From Gillisella vitis (GTDB taxonomy: Bacteria > Pseudomonadota > Alphaproteobacteria > Rhizobiales > Rhizobiaceae): 64,000 nucleotides of DNA. The stretch's first letter is position 1. Each line of letters opens with the position of its first letter. Below are positions 63,156 to 64,000 of the stretch, piece after piece. The position numbers and the translations under genes were made by a program. The notes under the pieces were generated by a model, which saw nothing but the letters and a program-made list of their open reading frames with translations, did not search any database and was not told the DNA's origin. The stretch spans positions 186,001 to 250,000 of the forward strand of contig NZ_CP056047.1 in NCBI RefSeq assembly GCF_021559775.1, written 5' to 3'.

Positions 63156-64000
63156 GTGGCAACGGTGATTGACGGAAAACAGGTTGCGGCATCGGTAATT
63201 GAGGCCGTCAAGATCAGTTCCGAGACATTTGAAAGAGACAGCGGCCAGAAGGTCGGTCTTGCCGTGATCATCGTCGGCGATGATCCGGCCAGTCACGCCT
63301 ATGTCGGTTCCAAGGGCCGGATGGCCAAGCAATGCGGTTTTAATTCGGTTCAGCATACCTTACCGGAAGAGACCAGCCAGCAGCAATTGCTGGATCTGGT
63401 GGCGAGCCTCAATGCCTATCCCGCCATTCATGGCATCCTCGTCCAATTGCCGCTGCCCAAGCATTTCGACAGCGAGGCGGTCATCCAGTCCATCCTGCCG
63501 GAAAAGGACGTGGATGGTCTGCATGTGGTCAATGCCGGCAAGCTGGCGACCGGCGATCTCGAGACCGGGCTGATTTCCTGCACACCGGCAGGTGCCATGC
63601 TGCTGGTGCGCCAAATCCATGGGGCTGATCTTTCCGGCCTGAACGCGCTGGTGATTGGCCGTTCCAACTTGTTCGGCAAGCCGATGGGGCAATTGCTGCT
63701 CAACGCCAATGCCACCGTGACCATGGCCCATTCCCGCAGCCGCGATTTGGCGTCCCTGGCCCGCCAGGCCGATATTCTGGTGGCAGCGGTCGGTCGGGCT
63801 GAAATGGTCAAGGCCGATTGGGTGAAAGAGGGGGCGACCGTGATCGACGTCGGCATCAACCGCGTCGCAGCCCCTGAAAAAGGCGAGGGCAAGACCAAGC
63901 TGGTCGGCGATGTCGCCTTTACAGACTGCGCACAAAAGCCGGGTGCCATCACCCCCGTTCCCGGTGGTGTCGGACCAATGACCATCGCCATGCTGATGGC
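63156..64000 (+). CDS. folD: Bifunctional methylenetetrahydrofolate dehydrogenase/cyclohydrolase FolD (3' end outside window)
   Basis: Starts at GTG 63156 ([19 protein letters not shown]) with AGAGGAA upstream; an in-frame ATG at 63120 lacks such a site. Over 280 codons are visible of an expected 295-300. Signatures are present: [100 protein letters not shown] and [20 protein letters not shown] (PGGVGPMT). It interconverts 5,10-methylene-THF, methenyl-THF and 10-formyl-THF. The frame runs off the end of the window. Confidence 0.97.
   Translation, partial: MATVIDGKQVAASVIEAVKISSETFERDSGQKVGLAVIIVGDDPASHAYVGSKGRMAKQCGFNSVQHTLPEETSQQQLLDLVASLNAYPAIHGILVQLPLPKHFDSEAVIQSILPEKDVDGLHVVNAGKLATGDLETGLISCTPAGAMLLVRQIHGADLSGLNALVIGRSNLFGKPMGQLLLNANATVTMAHSRSRDLASLARQADILVAAVGRAEMVKADWVKEGATVIDVGINRVAAPEKGEGKTKLVGDVAFTDCAQKPGAITPVPGGVGPMTIAMLM

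Overview
The window reads as a chromosomal segment from a member of the Rhizobiaceae (Agrobacterium/Allorhizobium/Rhizobium type). The evidence is the alphaproteobacterial housekeeping order yacG-maf-infA-phosphatase-UPF0262-hisD-DUF2948-murA, plus a flagellar cluster holding genes typical of this family: motC, motE, motD/fliK, rem, the flaF-flbT pair and several tandem flagellin genes. Naming a genus or species would go beyond what can be read here.

Layout. 1-1.7 kb: the end of a nucleotide-sugar epimerase and a glycosyltransferase, facing each other across a strong terminator. 1.8-8.1 kb: tRNA-Phe, the housekeeping block on the minus strand, and tRNA-Thr. 8.2-14.3 kb: a GNAT acetyltransferase and a surface-polysaccharide region on the minus strand (two KpsE/RkpR-like proteins around a KpsT-type ATPase, then two glycosyltransferases). 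14.6-20.6 kb: an ABC-F ATPase, an RpiR-type regulator, a TonB-dependent siderophore receptor and an unknown membrane-anchored protein.

20.8-61.8 kb is almost entirely flagellar. A minus-strand arm (motA-fliM-fliN-fliG, then flhB-orf147) diverges from a plus-strand arm: flgF-fliI-orf190; flgB-flgC-fliE-flgG-flgA-flgI-motE-flgH-fliL-fliP; five flagellin genes, with an IS3-family (IS407-like) element between the second and third; a fliH-like gene-motB-motC-motD-transglycosylase; rem; flgE-flgK-flgL-flaF-flbT-flgD; fliQ-flhA-fliR and four small genes (FliJ-like coiled coil, FlgJ rod-cap domain, FlgN-like helical protein, FliL-like membrane protein). 62-64 kb: a WecG/TagA/CpsF glycosyltransferase and folD, cut by the window end.

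How they work together: FlhA-FlhB-FliP-FliQ-FliR form the export gate, and FliI, with the unlabelled FliH-like and FliJ-like genes, its ATPase. FlgB/C/F/G, FliE, FlgA/H/I and FlgJ plus a separate lytic transglycosylase build the rod and rings. FlgD/E/K/L and FliK build the hook, FliG/M/N the C-ring, MotA/B with MotC/MotE/FliL the stator. Rem is the late regulator, and FlaF/FlbT control flagellin synthesis. The most striking non-coding signal is a two-hairpin leader in front of all five flagellin genes. Its stems covary between copies, and the second stem occludes the ribosome binding site, which makes it a likely target for FlbT-type post-transcriptional control. fliF, visN/visR and the chemotaxis operon, which adjoin flhB in Sinorhizobium, are absent from the window.
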